Shown piece after piece: positions 1 to 7,870 of a stretch of DNA of 64,000 nt. Position 1 is the stretch's first letter; the number at the start of each line of letters is the position of its first letter. This DNA comes from Streptomyces halobius. GTDB lineage: Bacteria; Actinomycetota; Actinomycetes; Streptomycetales; Streptomycetaceae. A program made the position numbers and the translations under genes. The stretch is taken from positions 8,990,001 through 9,054,000 of the forward strand of contig NZ_CP086322.1 in assembly GCF_023277745.1 (NCBI RefSeq), written 5' to 3'. The notes under the pieces are model-generated. The model had not been told where the DNA came from. It did not search any database and saw only the letters and a program-made list of their open reading frames with translations.

Positions 1-4
1 CGGT

Positions 5-526
5 GTGGGGCCGGGCGAGGCCCGGCGGACCGGTGCGGCTCTGCGCTCCCAGCCCCGGATGTCCTTCCGACTCGTCGTCGAAGGGAGCAGCAGCATGGCC
101 AAGGTCGACTCCACCCACGCCGTACGCATGGTCTCTGTCACCGGCCGCAGGCTGCCCGCACACTGCACCGCCGTGGGCAAGATGCTCCTCGCCTCGCTCC
201 CCGACGAGGAGCTGGAGGCCCGCCTGGAGGAGTGCGAGGAACTCGTCGCCCTCACCCCGAACAGCATCACCGACCCGGACACCCTGCGCGAGGAGCTCGC
301 CGACATCACGACGGCGGGCATCGCCGTCGAGCACCGCGAGGCCAACCCGGACGTCAGCTGTGTGGCCGCCCCGGTCAAGGACGGCTCCGGCGCGGTCGTC
401 GCGGCCCTGTCCGTCTCCGTGCCCATGGTGCGCTGGAGCCAGGACCGGGAACGCGAACTGGCCGAGCTGGCCGAGAAGGGCGCCGGCGATCTCTCCGCAG
501 GCCTGGGGCACCGGGGCAGCCGGTGA
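5..526 (+). CDS. IclR-family transcriptional regulator, effector-binding domain (5' end outside window)
   Basis: This is the C-terminal effector-binding half of an IclR-type repressor/activator. The stretch from about residue 33 (AKVDSTHAVRMVSVTGRRLP) through AHCTAVGKMLLASLP is the characteristic IclR ligand-domain core, and AAPVKDGSGAVVAALSVSVP is the conserved late motif. The N-terminal winged helix lies upstream of base 1. The first 25-30 codons read poorly against the family, so the true frame upstream may differ (frameshift or window edge). Its TGA overlaps the GTG start of the following lactonase gene, so the two are translationally coupled. The regulator probably controls this sugar-acid/lactone catabolic unit. 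The effector is unknown. Confidence 0.75.
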   Translation: MGPGEARRTGAALRSQPRMSFRLVVEGSSSMAKVDSTHAVRMVSVTGRRLPAHCTAVGKMLLASLPDEELEARLEECEELVALTPNSITDPDTLREELADITTAGIAVEHREANPDVSCVAAPVKDGSGAVVAALSVSVPMVRWSQDRERELAELAEKGAGDLSAGLGHRGSR

Positions 527-1365
527 GGGCCGAACTCGCGGTACGCGCCGAGGCCGAGCTCGGCGAGGGCCCGACCTGGGACGTGGCCGCGCGGCGGCTG
601 ATCTGGGTGGACATCCTCGGCTCCCGCGTCCACACCTGGGATCCCGCCACCGGCCGCCGCACCGTCATGGCCACCGAACAGCACGTCGGTGCCGCCGAAC
701 CACACGCCGCGGGCGGCCTGGTGGTCAATCTCCGGGACGGCATCGGCCGCTACGACACCGAGGGCGTGTTCACCTGGCTGGTACGGGACCCGGTGCCGGG
801 CCGCCGCGGCAACGACGCCGCCGTGGCACCCGACGGCACCCTGTGGGCGGGCACCATGCGCTACGACCAGGCGCCCGGCGGCGGCACCCTCACCCGTATC
901 GCGCCCGACGGCTCGACCACCGTTCTGCTCGACGATGTCACGGTCAGCAACGGCACCGGCTGGAGCCCGGACGGCACCCGCGTCTACTACGTCGACAGCC
1001 CCACCCGGCGCATCGACATCCTCCGAGCCGAGGGCCAACGGATAGCCCAGCGGCGGGAGTTCACCGCCATCGAGCCCGGCGCGGGCTACCCCGACGGACT
1101 CACCGTGGACACCGACGGCTGCGTCTGGGTCGCCCTGTGGGACGGTGGCCGGATCCGCCGCTACACCCCGGACGGCCACCTCGACCGCACAGTGGAGCTC
1201 CCCGTACAGCGCCCCACCGCCTGCGCCTTCGGCGGCCCGGACCTGCGCGACCTCTACATCACCACGGCCCGCACCGGCCAGAACCGTCCGGATCCGCTCG
1301 CCGGCTCGGTCCTGGTGCTGCCGGGCGTGGGTCAGGGGCTGGCCGGCGTACCGTTCGGGGGCTGA
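523..1365 (+). CDS. SMP-30/gluconolactonase/LRE family protein
   Basis: 280-residue six-bladed beta-propeller lactonase of the SMP-30/gluconolaconase family. Family hallmarks are the opening AELGEGPTWD with its metal-binding Glu, NDAAVAPDGTLWAGTM in the middle, SNGTGWSPDGTRVYYVDSPTRRID, and AGYPDGLTVDTDGCVWVALWDGGRIRRYTPDG. These supply the Glu, Asn and Asp metal ligands. It probably hydrolyses a sugar lactone in the cytoplasm. The GTG start at 523 overlaps the stop of the IclR gene and gives the normal family length; longer in-frame starts upstream would run through the IclR gene. The terminator-like hairpin at 1418-1453 follows. Confidence 0.88.
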   Translation: MRAELAVRAEAELGEGPTWDVAARRLIWVDILGSRVHTWDPATGRRTVMATEQHVGAAEPHAAGGLVVNLRDGIGRYDTEGVFTWLVRDPVPGRRGNDAAVAPDGTLWAGTMRYDQAPGGGTLTRIAPDGSTTVLLDDVTVSNGTGWSPDGTRVYYVDSPTRRIDILRAEGQRIAQRREFTAIEPGAGYPDGLTVDTDGCVWVALWDGGRIRRYTPDGHLDRTVELPVQRPTACAFGGPDLRDLYITTARTGQNRPDPLAGSVLVLPGVGQGLAGVPFGG

Positions 1366-1417
1366 CCGGGGAAGGATCCGCGTCGCACGGTCCTGTCGTT
1401 CCCCCGCCGGCCCGCGC

Positions 1418-1453
1418 ACGCGTCCTGGGACACGCGGATGTCCCAGGACGCGT
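1418..1453. terminator. Bidirectional hairpin terminator
   Basis: A perfect 15-bp inverted repeat, ACGCGTCCTGGGACA at 1418-1432 and its complement at 1439-1453, has a 6-nt loop. It sits between the convergent lactonase and I36 inhibitor genes. There is no U-tract, which is common for Streptomyces terminators. Confidence 0.75.
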
Positions 1454-1475
1454 CAGCTACGGCCCGGCCTGCAGG

Positions 1476-1859
1476 TCAGCAGCCCGGCGCCACCTGGTCG
1501 ATGCGGCCGCCGAACTTGCCGTCGGCCTTGTAGGCGTTGGAGTAGTCACCGGAGACCACACCGCGCTTCTCGAACGGGTCGGTGTCGATGAAGCAGCCGG
1601 CGACGTTGGCCTGGAAGGAGCCGACGTTGTCGTGCAGCTCGGGCGGCAGGTTCAGGGTGCCGCTGCCCGGCGACCAGCGCCAGGTGGGTGCGCCCGGCAT
1701 GTCATTGTCGACCCAGAAGCAGATCTCGTTGGCCCCGCAGTCGGCGGCGCCCTTCGCCTCCGCGCCGTCCGCCGCGGCAGCCGTACCGGCGCCGAACAGC
1801 GAGCCGGTGAGCATCAACACGGACAGTGCGCCGACGACCCGGGCACGCGTCTTGGACAT
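1476..1859 (-). CDS. Secreted peptidase inhibitor family I36-like protein
   Basis: 127-residue exported protein. It has an n-region (MSKTRARVV), a hydrophobic core (GALSVLMLTGSLFGAG) and an AxA-type cleavage zone (TAAAADG), so the mature domain starts near residue 31. The mature part contains CGANEICFWVDNDMPG, a segment resembling the beta/gamma-crystallin-like I36 (SMI) inhibitors, and three further Cys-rich turns, with Cys ending the chain. Family members inhibit metalloproteases, but the target here is unknown. The start is supported by GGGAG six bases upstream of ATG. It is monocistronic on the minus strand and convergent with the lactonase. Confidence 0.72.
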   Translation of the reverse strand: MSKTRARVVGALSVLMLTGSLFGAGTAAAADGAEAKGAADCGANEICFWVDNDMPGAPTWRWSPGSGTLNLPPELHDNVGSFQANVAGCFIDTDPFEKRGVVSGDYSNAYKADGKFGGRIDQVAPGC

Positions 1860-2118
1860 CTCGTTCTCCCGTTTCCTGGTGAGTCGCAGTCAGTTCTGCC
1901 TGTTCTGTGTCCGGCCGGACACTCCTCACACGAACGGCGGGGCCTGTCTGTATGACACCCGCGCCGGATTCTTGTGCATGACACCGGCGCCGGATCATTC
2001 GGACGCGGAGATGCGTGGGCGCGCACACGACGGGGCAGTCGCGATCGGGGCGATGACCCGGCCGCCAATTCGTCAGACGGCCGGGCACGGCGTACGTCGC
2101 CGCGGCCGGCGCGGTCGC

Positions 2119-3003
2119 TCAGGCGGCCTGCGGTACGACCGCCACGGGGCAGTCGGCGTGATGGAGCACGGTGTGGCTCAACCGGCCCAATTGGAGGCCG
2201 GGTTTGTCTTGGCGGCGCCGTGCTCCGACGACGAGGAGGTCGGCGGCGGAGGAGCGCGGCACCAGCACCTTGTGTGCCGGACCTTCGACGGTGACACGGC
2301 GTACCTGCACCGTCGGGTGGGCCTCGACCGCCTCGGCGAGGGCCTCGTCCAGCAGGGCGGACGCCCGTTCCTCATGGTAGCGCTCGGGCGCTTGGGTGTG
2401 CGGTGGACGGTCGGTGGCATGGTCGCCGGACTCGTGCGCGGGGCACCGCCAGGCCCGTACGGCATCGAGGGCACAGCCGCGGGCCTCGGCCTCGCGGAAC
2501 GCGAACTGCACGGCGGCCGATCCCGTTGCCGTGTCCCCGACACCGAGGAGGATCCGCCCGTGCCGTCCCGCCAGGGCCTCGTCCCCACGCACCACGATGA
2601 CCGGGCAGGGCGCCCGCGCCGCCACCGCCAGGCCGACGGACCCCAGCAACATGCCCGCGAATGCGCTGCGTCCCCTCGCCCCGAGAATCACGGCCGACGC
2701 GAAGCGGCCCTGCCGCAGCAGTGCGGCCACCGTGTCCTCGGCCAGCACCTGTGCCGATACCTTGACGCCCGGATTGCGGTGGCGGGCACGTTCCGCTGAG
2801 GTTCCGACGATGGTGTCGGCGAGCGCCCGCCCGGAGCGGCTGCTCAGGCTCGTTGTCGACACCGGTCCCTCGTAACGCTCCCACTCGGAGGCGTGCACCA
2901 GCCGCAGTGGAAGCCCATGGAGCGCTGCCTCGTCGACCGCCCAGTCAAGCGCGCGGAAACCGGAGTCCGATCCGTCCACTCCTACGACCAGGGGCAGCTC
3001 CAT
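2119..3003 (-). CDS. Universal stress protein, tandem UspA domains
   Basis: 294-residue cytoplasmic protein made of two UspA domains, about residues 1-145 and 155-294. The first opens with PLVVGVDGSDSGFRALDWAVDEA. ATP-binding loops appear as GARGRSAFAGMLLGSVG in domain 1 and the divergent GARRRQDKPGLQLGRLS in domain 2, each followed by the usual CPV-V strand. In actinomycetes such double-Usp proteins often belong to dormancy or redox stress regulons. No regulator gene is adjacent here. The start is supported by GGTGG upstream of ATG. Domain 2 lacks the full G-2x-G-9x-G(S/T) glycine pattern, so it may not bind ATP. Confidence 0.9.
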   Translation of the reverse strand: MELPLVVGVDGSDSGFRALDWAVDEAALHGLPLRLVHASEWERYEGPVSTTSLSSRSGRALADTIVGTSAERARHRNPGVKVSAQVLAEDTVAALLRQGRFASAVILGARGRSAFAGMLLGSVGLAVAARAPCPVIVVRGDEALAGRHGRILLGVGDTATGSAAVQFAFREAEARGCALDAVRAWRCPAHESGDHATDRPPHTQAPERYHEERASALLDEALAEAVEAHPTVQVRRVTVEGPAHKVLVPRSSAADLLVVGARRRQDKPGLQLGRLSHTVLHHADCPVAVVPQAA

Positions 3004-3236
3004 CGTTCCACCGCCTTTCCCTTTCTCGTGTCCGGGTTCGTGGCCTACACGTCCGTGGATATGGGTTCCTGCGGTGATGCGCCTGGTGACACTTTCAGCG
3101 TGGATTCACCCGAGAGCGTCGGACAGGGGCCGGTCGGCCTGTGTGCCGGCCCTGCGGCCCATCGCGGTGGCCGGCCGTACCCGGCGGAGAATAATCGGGC
3201 GACGGGGCCCCGCTCGCGCTGTTAGTTTCGGCGATT

Positions 3237-3770
3237 ATGGACCCCGTAGGTGAAAAAGCGATACGTGCTTCTTTTGTTAATTGTTCGAAGGGGGAGGCCG
3301 GCAGAATCCATCTGCCCGTGGGGCTGGCCGAGCTTCCTTGGGCGGATCTGGACTTCTTGGGGTGGCGTGACCCGGGAGCCCCCGACCGGAGTTATCTGGT
3401 GGCGCCGCGGGGCGACGGGCTCATGGGTGTGACGTTGCGGGTGCCGCAGGGCGTGCGGCGGAGTTTCACCAAGACGACGGTGTGCTCCATGTGCGTGACC
3501 GGGCACCCGGGCTCCGGTGTCAGTCTGCTCGCGGCCCGACGCGCCGGGCCGGCGGGGCGGCAGGGGAACACCGTGGGGGCGTATCTCTGTGCCGATCTGG
3601 CGTGTTCGCTCTATGTCCGTGGGCGTAAGCGGTCCCAGCTCGCCGGGCGGCACGAGGAAACGCTGCCGTTGGAGGAGCGGATCGCGCGCACCGTGCGAAA
3701 CCTGAATGCCTTTCTGGACAAGGTCGTTGAGGGAGCGAAAATAGCCGGGGGAAAAGAGAGCGCGAAGTAG
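3237..3770 (+). CDS. FBP domain protein (FusB-like, EF-G-binding treble-clef zinc finger)
   Basis: 177-residue protein resembling the C-terminal domain of FusB/FBP elongation-factor-G-binding proteins. The zinc site is visible as CSMC (Cys83 and Cys86) and later C118-x4-C123, framed by RRSFTKTTVCSMC and GAYLCADLACSLYVRG. Family members bind EF-G on the ribosome, and some give fusidic acid tolerance. Whether this copy protects EF-G is inference. ATG at 3237 gives the usual length. It stands alone between a divergent stress gene and a convergent DUF2470 gene. Confidence 0.8.
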   Translation: MDPVGEKAIRASFVNCSKGEAGRIHLPVGLAELPWADLDFLGWRDPGAPDRSYLVAPRGDGLMGVTLRVPQGVRRSFTKTTVCSMCVTGHPGSGVSLLAARRAGPAGRQGNTVGAYLCADLACSLYVRGRKRSQLAGRHEETLPLEERIARTVRNLNAFLDKVVEGAKIAGGKESAK

Positions 3771-4010
3771 GAGCGGATGGGGAAACAGTGAGCGAGGTAG
3801 GGAGAGGGAGCACGGCGGGGGAGCGGAAGGCGGGTCATGATCCGCCGGATACGGGGGCGTCCTCCGCTCGGGCGGCGGGCGGGCGGGTGCGGGGTTCGTG
3901 GGACGGCGGCGTGCAGAGGGCGGTGGCCAGTGGCTCCGCGCGGATGATCGCCGCCACGAGATCCCGTGGGGGTGGCGACGGGGGCGTGGGTGTGGGCGGG
4001 GGTTCCTGTG

Positions 4011-4754
4011 TCATGGCCGGGTGACCGGTCGACGCCGGCGGGGACAGGTGCGGGCGAGGGCCAGCAGTGTCTGGATCTGGCGGGTGATCTGGTTCGCTTC
4101 GCGCAGTGGGGTGGGGAAGGGCAGGCGGACGTCGTGGTGGCTCCGGGCGTGCTCAAGGCGGAGCGTGATCGCGTACCTGTCGAGGGCCAGCGGCCATACA
4201 CGGACGACGCCGTGCAGGTGGCGCGGGTCCACCAGGCGCGTCAGCTCCGCGACCGCGTCGGGGTGGGCGTCGGCCAGGTGGGTGAGCATCCGTGCCTCGA
4301 AGGCGGTCAGGGGGTCCGCCTCGGCCAGGACGAGTTCGTCGAGGCCGACGTCGACGGCGCCGGCCGCTGTTTCGAGGGTGACGCGCGCGAGGTCCAGGCG
4401 GAGGTCGACACTGTCCACTTCCGCTTCCGAGTCCGCTTCTGCGTCCTCCACGGTCAGCCACCCGGAGAGCGTCAGCCGGGACCGTACACGATCCCGGACG
4501 GCGATCGGGGCGACATCGGTGAACGCCAGCAGAGCGGCCAGGGCGCCGCGTGGCGCGCAGGCGACTCTGGCGGCGAGGTGACCGTCGGCCGGTAGCCGCA
4601 GCCACAACCGGCCTTTGCCGTCAAGGATATGACGTCCCACCAGGTCACAGCGGTAGCCGTCCGTGGAGACCGTCAGGGAGCCCGCGGCGGCGAGCACGGA
4701 ACGGGCCTGTTCCGCTGCGCTCGGCTCCGTCGCGCGGAAAGCGGTGACACTCAT
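4011..4754 (-). CDS. DUF2470 domain protein, iron-regulated
   Basis: 247-residue protein with a C-terminal DUF2470 domain (about residues 160-240, AFEARMLTHLADAHPDAVAELTRLVDP), the fold attached to HugZ-type haem-utilisation and pyridoxamine-oxidase-like proteins. The N-terminal half resembles the split-barrel FMN-binding fold (RHILDGKGRLWLRLPADG, DVAPIAVRDRVRSRLTLSGWL). An IdeR/DmdR-type iron box lies 13 bp upstream of the ATG, so expression should rise under iron starvation. A role in haem or siderophore handling is inference. The divergent neighbour is a decayed MFS exporter of the siderophore-export type. Confidence 0.75.
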   Translation of the reverse strand: MSVTAFRATEPSAAEQARSVLAAAGSLTVSTDGYRCDLVGRHILDGKGRLWLRLPADGHLAARVACAPRGALAALLAFTDVAPIAVRDRVRSRLTLSGWLTVEDAEADSEAEVDSVDLRLDLARVTLETAAGAVDVGLDELVLAEADPLTAFEARMLTHLADAHPDAVAELTRLVDPRHLHGVVRVWPLALDRYAITLRLEHARSHHDVRLPFPTPLREANQITRQIQTLLALARTCPRRRRPVTRP

Positions 4755-4766
4755 CCAGAACCTCCA

Positions 4767-4785
4767 TAAGGTAAGCCTTACCTAA
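4767..4785. promoter_or_regulatory. IdeR/DmdR-type iron box
   Basis: TAAGGTAAGCCTTACCTAA is a 19-bp near-perfect palindrome with one asymmetric position. It closely matches the DtxR/IdeR consensus TTAGGTTAGSCTAACCTAA. It lies between the DUF2470 gene and the divergent MFS remnant, placed to repress both. Confidence 0.82.
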
Positions 4786-4924
4786 CTTAACCCGAGGTCC
4801 TGGGTGATGGCCAGCCCGCCACCCGTCGGGAGCGGGGTCGTGGGCCCGAAGCCGCGCGGCGGCGCGGACGCCGAATCGCCGGTGCCTGGTGGCGGATGGG
4901 TGGGCGGCATCGTTCCGCGTCGTG

Positions 4925-5520
4925 GCGATGTGCATGGCCCGGCTGAGACTGCGCACCAAAACGCCGGCCCGGAAGAGGAGCCCACTCGCCGATCTCCGTG
5001 GCGGATGGGCCGAATTCAGGTCACGTACCCGGGTAGGGGCAAGCGTCGCTTCCTTCGGTGCCGCCAACCAAGTCCACTCGGGGTCCGGACGGTTCTCGGA
5101 CCACTCATCGCCGACGAGAGAATCGGCGAGACCTCCTGGGACATCGTCCTGAGTGTCAAGGCGGCAGGCGTTCTCCTGATGGCGCTGGTGATGTATCGCA
5201 TCACCGTGAAGCGTCTGCCGCCGCTCGCACAAGCAGGCAGCACGCTGGTGGCGCTCCCGCTGATCGCCCTTGGCCTGGCGGCGAATGTCTACTGGCCGGC
5301 GATTGCCGCATTCGTCGCGGGGCCGGGCCTGGGCTTCAACAGCATCGCGTGGGAAACCACACTGCGGGAGCACATTCCCAAGATGGTGTGTCCCCGATCT
5401 CGTCGTACGACAACCTCGGTTCGTTCGTCGCCATCCCGGCCGGACAGCTCACCGCCGCCCCGCTCGCGGCTGTGTTCGGCGCCTCGTGTGTGGCCCTGGC
5501 CGGGTCACTTTCCTCGCGTC
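4925..5520 (+). pseudogene. Decayed MFS transporter (siderophore-exporter type)
   Basis: Pieces of one MFS permease occur in three reading frames in the right order. Near 4950-5075 is PARKRSPLADLRGGWAEFRSRT, a typical cytoplasmic loop between TM6 and TM7. At about 5090-5390 is VLGPLIADERIGETSWDIVL followed by two membrane helices and FNSIAWETTLREHIPK. At about 5395-5515 is ISSYDNLGSFVAIPAGQLTAAPLA. The N-terminal six helices are missing. At least two frameshifts separate the pieces, so no functional protein is possible. Position beside an iron box and family resemblance suggest the ancestor exported a siderophore. The 3' end abuts the stop of the nitroreductase-like gene. Confidence 0.75.
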
Positions 5521-5996
5521 GGGGTGATCTCGACAAAGGGGATGTGGTCACGGCCGACGAGGTAGTAGTCCTCGGTGCTGCCGTCGGTCTCGATGCCGCA
5601 GATTCCCATGAGGCGGCGGGCGGTTCGCGGGTGGCGGGGTGCGTAGTCGGCCATGGCGCGGCCGGATTCCTCGGGTGTCATGGGGCGGGCGACCGCAGCG
5701 GTGCGGTGCCGTCCGACCTGGATGGTGACCTGCGGGCTGTGCCGGATGTTCCGATACCACTGCGAGGTGGGGCCGAAGCCGGAGGCCACGTGGTAGGCGC
5801 CGGTCCGTGGATCGCGGCCGGTGATCTCCAGAACGACCTGGCGGGGCTGTCCGCTCTTACGGCCGGTGTGCGTGAGCAGCAGGACGCGGCTGCCTATGAG
5901 CGCGCCCAGGTGCCAGCGGTACAGATGGATCGGGGCGCGCGCGATCCGGCGGCGCCAGCCGGTGGGGGACGGGGTGGGTTTGACCTTACGGGGCAT
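5505..5996 (-). CDS. Nitroreductase/quinone reductase family protein (DDN-like, F420-dependent)
   Basis: 163-residue split-barrel flavin/deazaflavin oxidoreductase of the DDN (deazaflavin-dependent nitroreductase) family. Recognisable blocks are VLLLTHTGRKSGQPRQVVLE, VASGFGPTSQWYRNIRHSPQVTIQVG and MTPEESGRAMADYA. Relatives use F420H2 to reduce quinones or nitro compounds. AAGGATC precedes the ATG at 5996. The MarR gene lies upstream on the same strand, and a TTTGC-N5-GCAAA site lies about 100 bp upstream of the start, so MarR control is likely. The physiological substrate is unknown. Confidence 0.85.
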   Translation of the reverse strand: MPRKVKPTPSPTGWRRRIARAPIHLYRWHLGALIGSRVLLLTHTGRKSGQPRQVVLEITGRDPRTGAYHVASGFGPTSQWYRNIRHSPQVTIQVGRHRTAAVARPMTPEESGRAMADYAPRHPRTARRLMGICGIETDGSTEDYYLVGRDHIPFVEITPTRGK

Positions 5997-6095
5997 GGCG
6001 GATCCTTCGGTGGGTGCGCGGCGGCATGAGCGCTGGGAGCCGTCTCATGCCGCCGTGTGCCCACCACCGTTGGAACGATGACGGAGATCCCTATG

Positions 6096-6110
6096 TTTGC
6101 ACAGGGCAAA
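6096..6110. promoter_or_regulatory. Candidate MarR operator upstream of nitroreductase gene
   Basis: TTTGCACAGGGCAAA is a 5-bp perfect inverted repeat with a 5-bp spacer, located between the MarR gene and the DDN-like gene. A closely similar site occurs at 7546-7560 upstream of the DUF4142 gene, on the other side of the MarR gene. Binding by this MarR protein is inferred. Confidence 0.5.
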
Positions 6111-6173
6111 TGAAGCCCGCACGCGACGTGCGGATCGCTTCGTGGGGATTGCTTCGTCGGGACCGCTTCGTCG

Positions 6174-6704
6174 TCAGGACGCGGCGGCGCCGGGCGGGTC
6201 GGGCCAGCCCAGGGGATACGGGTCGCGGCCGGCGCCGGGGGCGGCCGGCTCTCCGCCGGCGTCGGCGAACGCGGTCAGGGCCTCGACCAGTGAGGCGCGC
6301 TGCCCGGGAGGCATGTGCTCGACGACGGTGGCGATCTCCCGGCGACGGCGCGCGGTGACCTCCTCGACGATGTGGCGGCCCTGCTCCGTCAGCCCCAGCC
6401 GGGTCTCGCGCCGGTTGTCCGGGTTGACCTGCCGGTCCGCGAACCCGGCGGCGATGAGGCGGTCGACCATGCGCATCGCGGTGGACGGGTTGACCCCCAA
6501 CCACTCGGCGACCTGGACGAGTTTGGCCGTGCCCTGCGTGGAGAGCGCGACCAGCAGCCGGAACTGCGGCAGCGTCACCTTGTCCTCGACAGCGGTGAGC
6601 GAGCGGGCGGAGACGGCGACCAGGACTCGGGAGGCGGTCAGCACGGCGCGGGTCACGGCGTCGACGTCGGCTACGGCTTCGGGCGGGTTCGTGCGTTCGT
6701 CCAT
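6174..6704 (-). CDS. MarR-family transcriptional regulator
   Basis: 176-residue winged-helix regulator. The DNA-binding core runs from about residue 40 (VTLPQFRLLVALSTQGTAKLVQVAEWLGVNPSTAMRMVDRLI) through the wing (AAGFADRQVNPDNRRETRLGLTEQG). The flanking helices form the dimer interface. The ATG at 6704 is chosen because GGGAGG lies immediately upstream and the family normally begins close to this point. The spacing is short, and a start up to 31 codons earlier is possible. The flanking genes carry the shared TTGC-N5-GCAA motif, suggesting one small regulon of nitroreductase, MarR and DUF4142 protein. The ligand is unknown. Confidence 0.85.
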   Translation of the reverse strand: MDERTNPPEAVADVDAVTRAVLTASRVLVAVSARSLTAVEDKVTLPQFRLLVALSTQGTAKLVQVAEWLGVNPSTAMRMVDRLIAAGFADRQVNPDNRRETRLGLTEQGRHIVEEVTARRRREIATVVEHMPPGQRASLVEALTAFADAGGEPAAPGAGRDPYPLGWPDPPGAAAS

Positions 6705-6793
6705 ACCTCCCTTTCTATCCCGGAGGGGCCACGCACGTGGTGGCCGGAACGACACGTCCCGCCCTCGGACCGGCACGCATACGGGACGGAGGG

Positions 6794-7465
6794 TCACTTC
6801 GGCACGGCCGAGGCGACATCGTCGAGAGTGGCATCCGTGACCAGCCCCGTGTCCTCCAGCACCTCCATGTGGTCCTGGACGGTGTCGTTCGCCACCGTCG
6901 CCAGGCGCCGTACCAGCGGGTGCTTGGTCGCCGCGCGGACCTCGCCGATGGTGATGAAGACCTTGCCGTGGGACGCCCGCAGCAGGTCCACGAAGAGCTG
7001 ATCGAAGGCGCTGCCCCGAGCATTCTTCAACTGATCGACCCAGCCTTGCTGTTCCGGGGTGGCCTCATCGGGGATCGGCACGTTCAGTGCGTCGGCGTCC
7101 TCACGGACCAGTTGGTCGAGTTTGCTGTGCCCGTCGAGCAGATGCGTGCCGGCGCGTTTGACGGCTTCGCTCGAAGCGCGTGTCTGGGCGAGCCGGCCCG
7201 CCGGTATCTCCCACAGCCCGGCCTGCCGCACCTTGGTGAGGAAGGTCTTGTCGAGCGCGGTGAGCGAGTCCGCCCCACCGTCCTGCTGGGCGGCCGGGCC
7301 GGCCGCTGCTGCCGGGAGGTTGGCGGAGACCGGCTCGTCCGCGGAAGTGTCTCTCTGCGAGAGCCACACGGACACGGTGGCGATGACCGCGACGAGGGCG
7401 ACGACGGCGGTGATCAGTAGGCCACGGCGGGGTGCGGGCCTCGTATTACGGGCGTGCGATTTCAT
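6794..7465 (-). CDS. DUF4142 exported/membrane-anchored protein
   Basis: 223-residue protein with a basic N-terminus, one hydrophobic segment (GLLITAVVALVAVIATVSVWL, residues 16-36) and a DUF4142 domain. The domain is a ferritin-like helical bundle with TALDKTFLTKVRQAGLWEIPAGRLA near its start and FDQLFVDLLRASHGKVFITIGEV near its centre. It is probably extracytoplasmic, and its function is unknown. Two adjacent ATGs are possible (7468 and 7465). The second lies four bases after AGGAGG and is preferred. A MarR-box-like site lies about 80 bp upstream. Confidence 0.82.
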   Translation of the reverse strand: MKSHARNTRPAPRRGLLITAVVALVAVIATVSVWLSQRDTSADEPVSANLPAAAAGPAAQQDGGADSLTALDKTFLTKVRQAGLWEIPAGRLAQTRASSEAVKRAGTHLLDGHSKLDQLVREDADALNVPIPDEATPEQQGWVDQLKNARGSAFDQLFVDLLRASHGKVFITIGEVRAATKHPLVRRLATVANDTVQDHMEVLEDTGLVTDATLDDVASAVPK

Positions 7466-7870
7466 CATGCCTCCTGGAGGGGGCCACGGTTCGCCGACGG
7501 GCGATGCGGCGCCTGGGCTGCTGTGGGGCGTGGGCCACGCTAAACGTTGCATTAGGCAAACGAACCGATTCAGCGACGGTGCTCAAAAGCCCGCAAGGCG
7601 CGGCATCTCTCCGCTACGATCCCGCCTTTGCCGCGCCGCCCTGCGCTGCCCGCCCCGCGCTGCCCCCCGCCGCCCGCACCGCACCGTCCCGCCGCGACAT
7701 ACGCATGCCGGCGACGCCGGCCGGTGCGGTCACGCGTCGTCACAGGTGGTGCGACTGTCGTAAGCGTGCCCGCGCCCGGTGGCAGAGTGGCGGGCCCGCG
7801 CGGGCTGTCGTCCCCATGCTTCTGGGCCCACCGGGTGGAATATTCAGATTCACCGAGGCAGGCTGGACGC
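7466..7870. other. Divergent intergenic region with second candidate MarR operator
   Basis: This 405-bp region separates the DUF4142 and phosphatase genes. It holds GTTGCATTAGGCAAA at 7546-7560, very similar to the site at 6096-6110. The rest is GC-rich with no coding signal that I trust. Confidence 0.5.

Noticed and set aside
3788..4024. Short plus-strand frame between the FBP and DUF2470 genes
   Set aside because: Composition is Gly/Arg-rich, there is no ribosome site or family, and it overlaps the 3' end of the DUF2470 gene.
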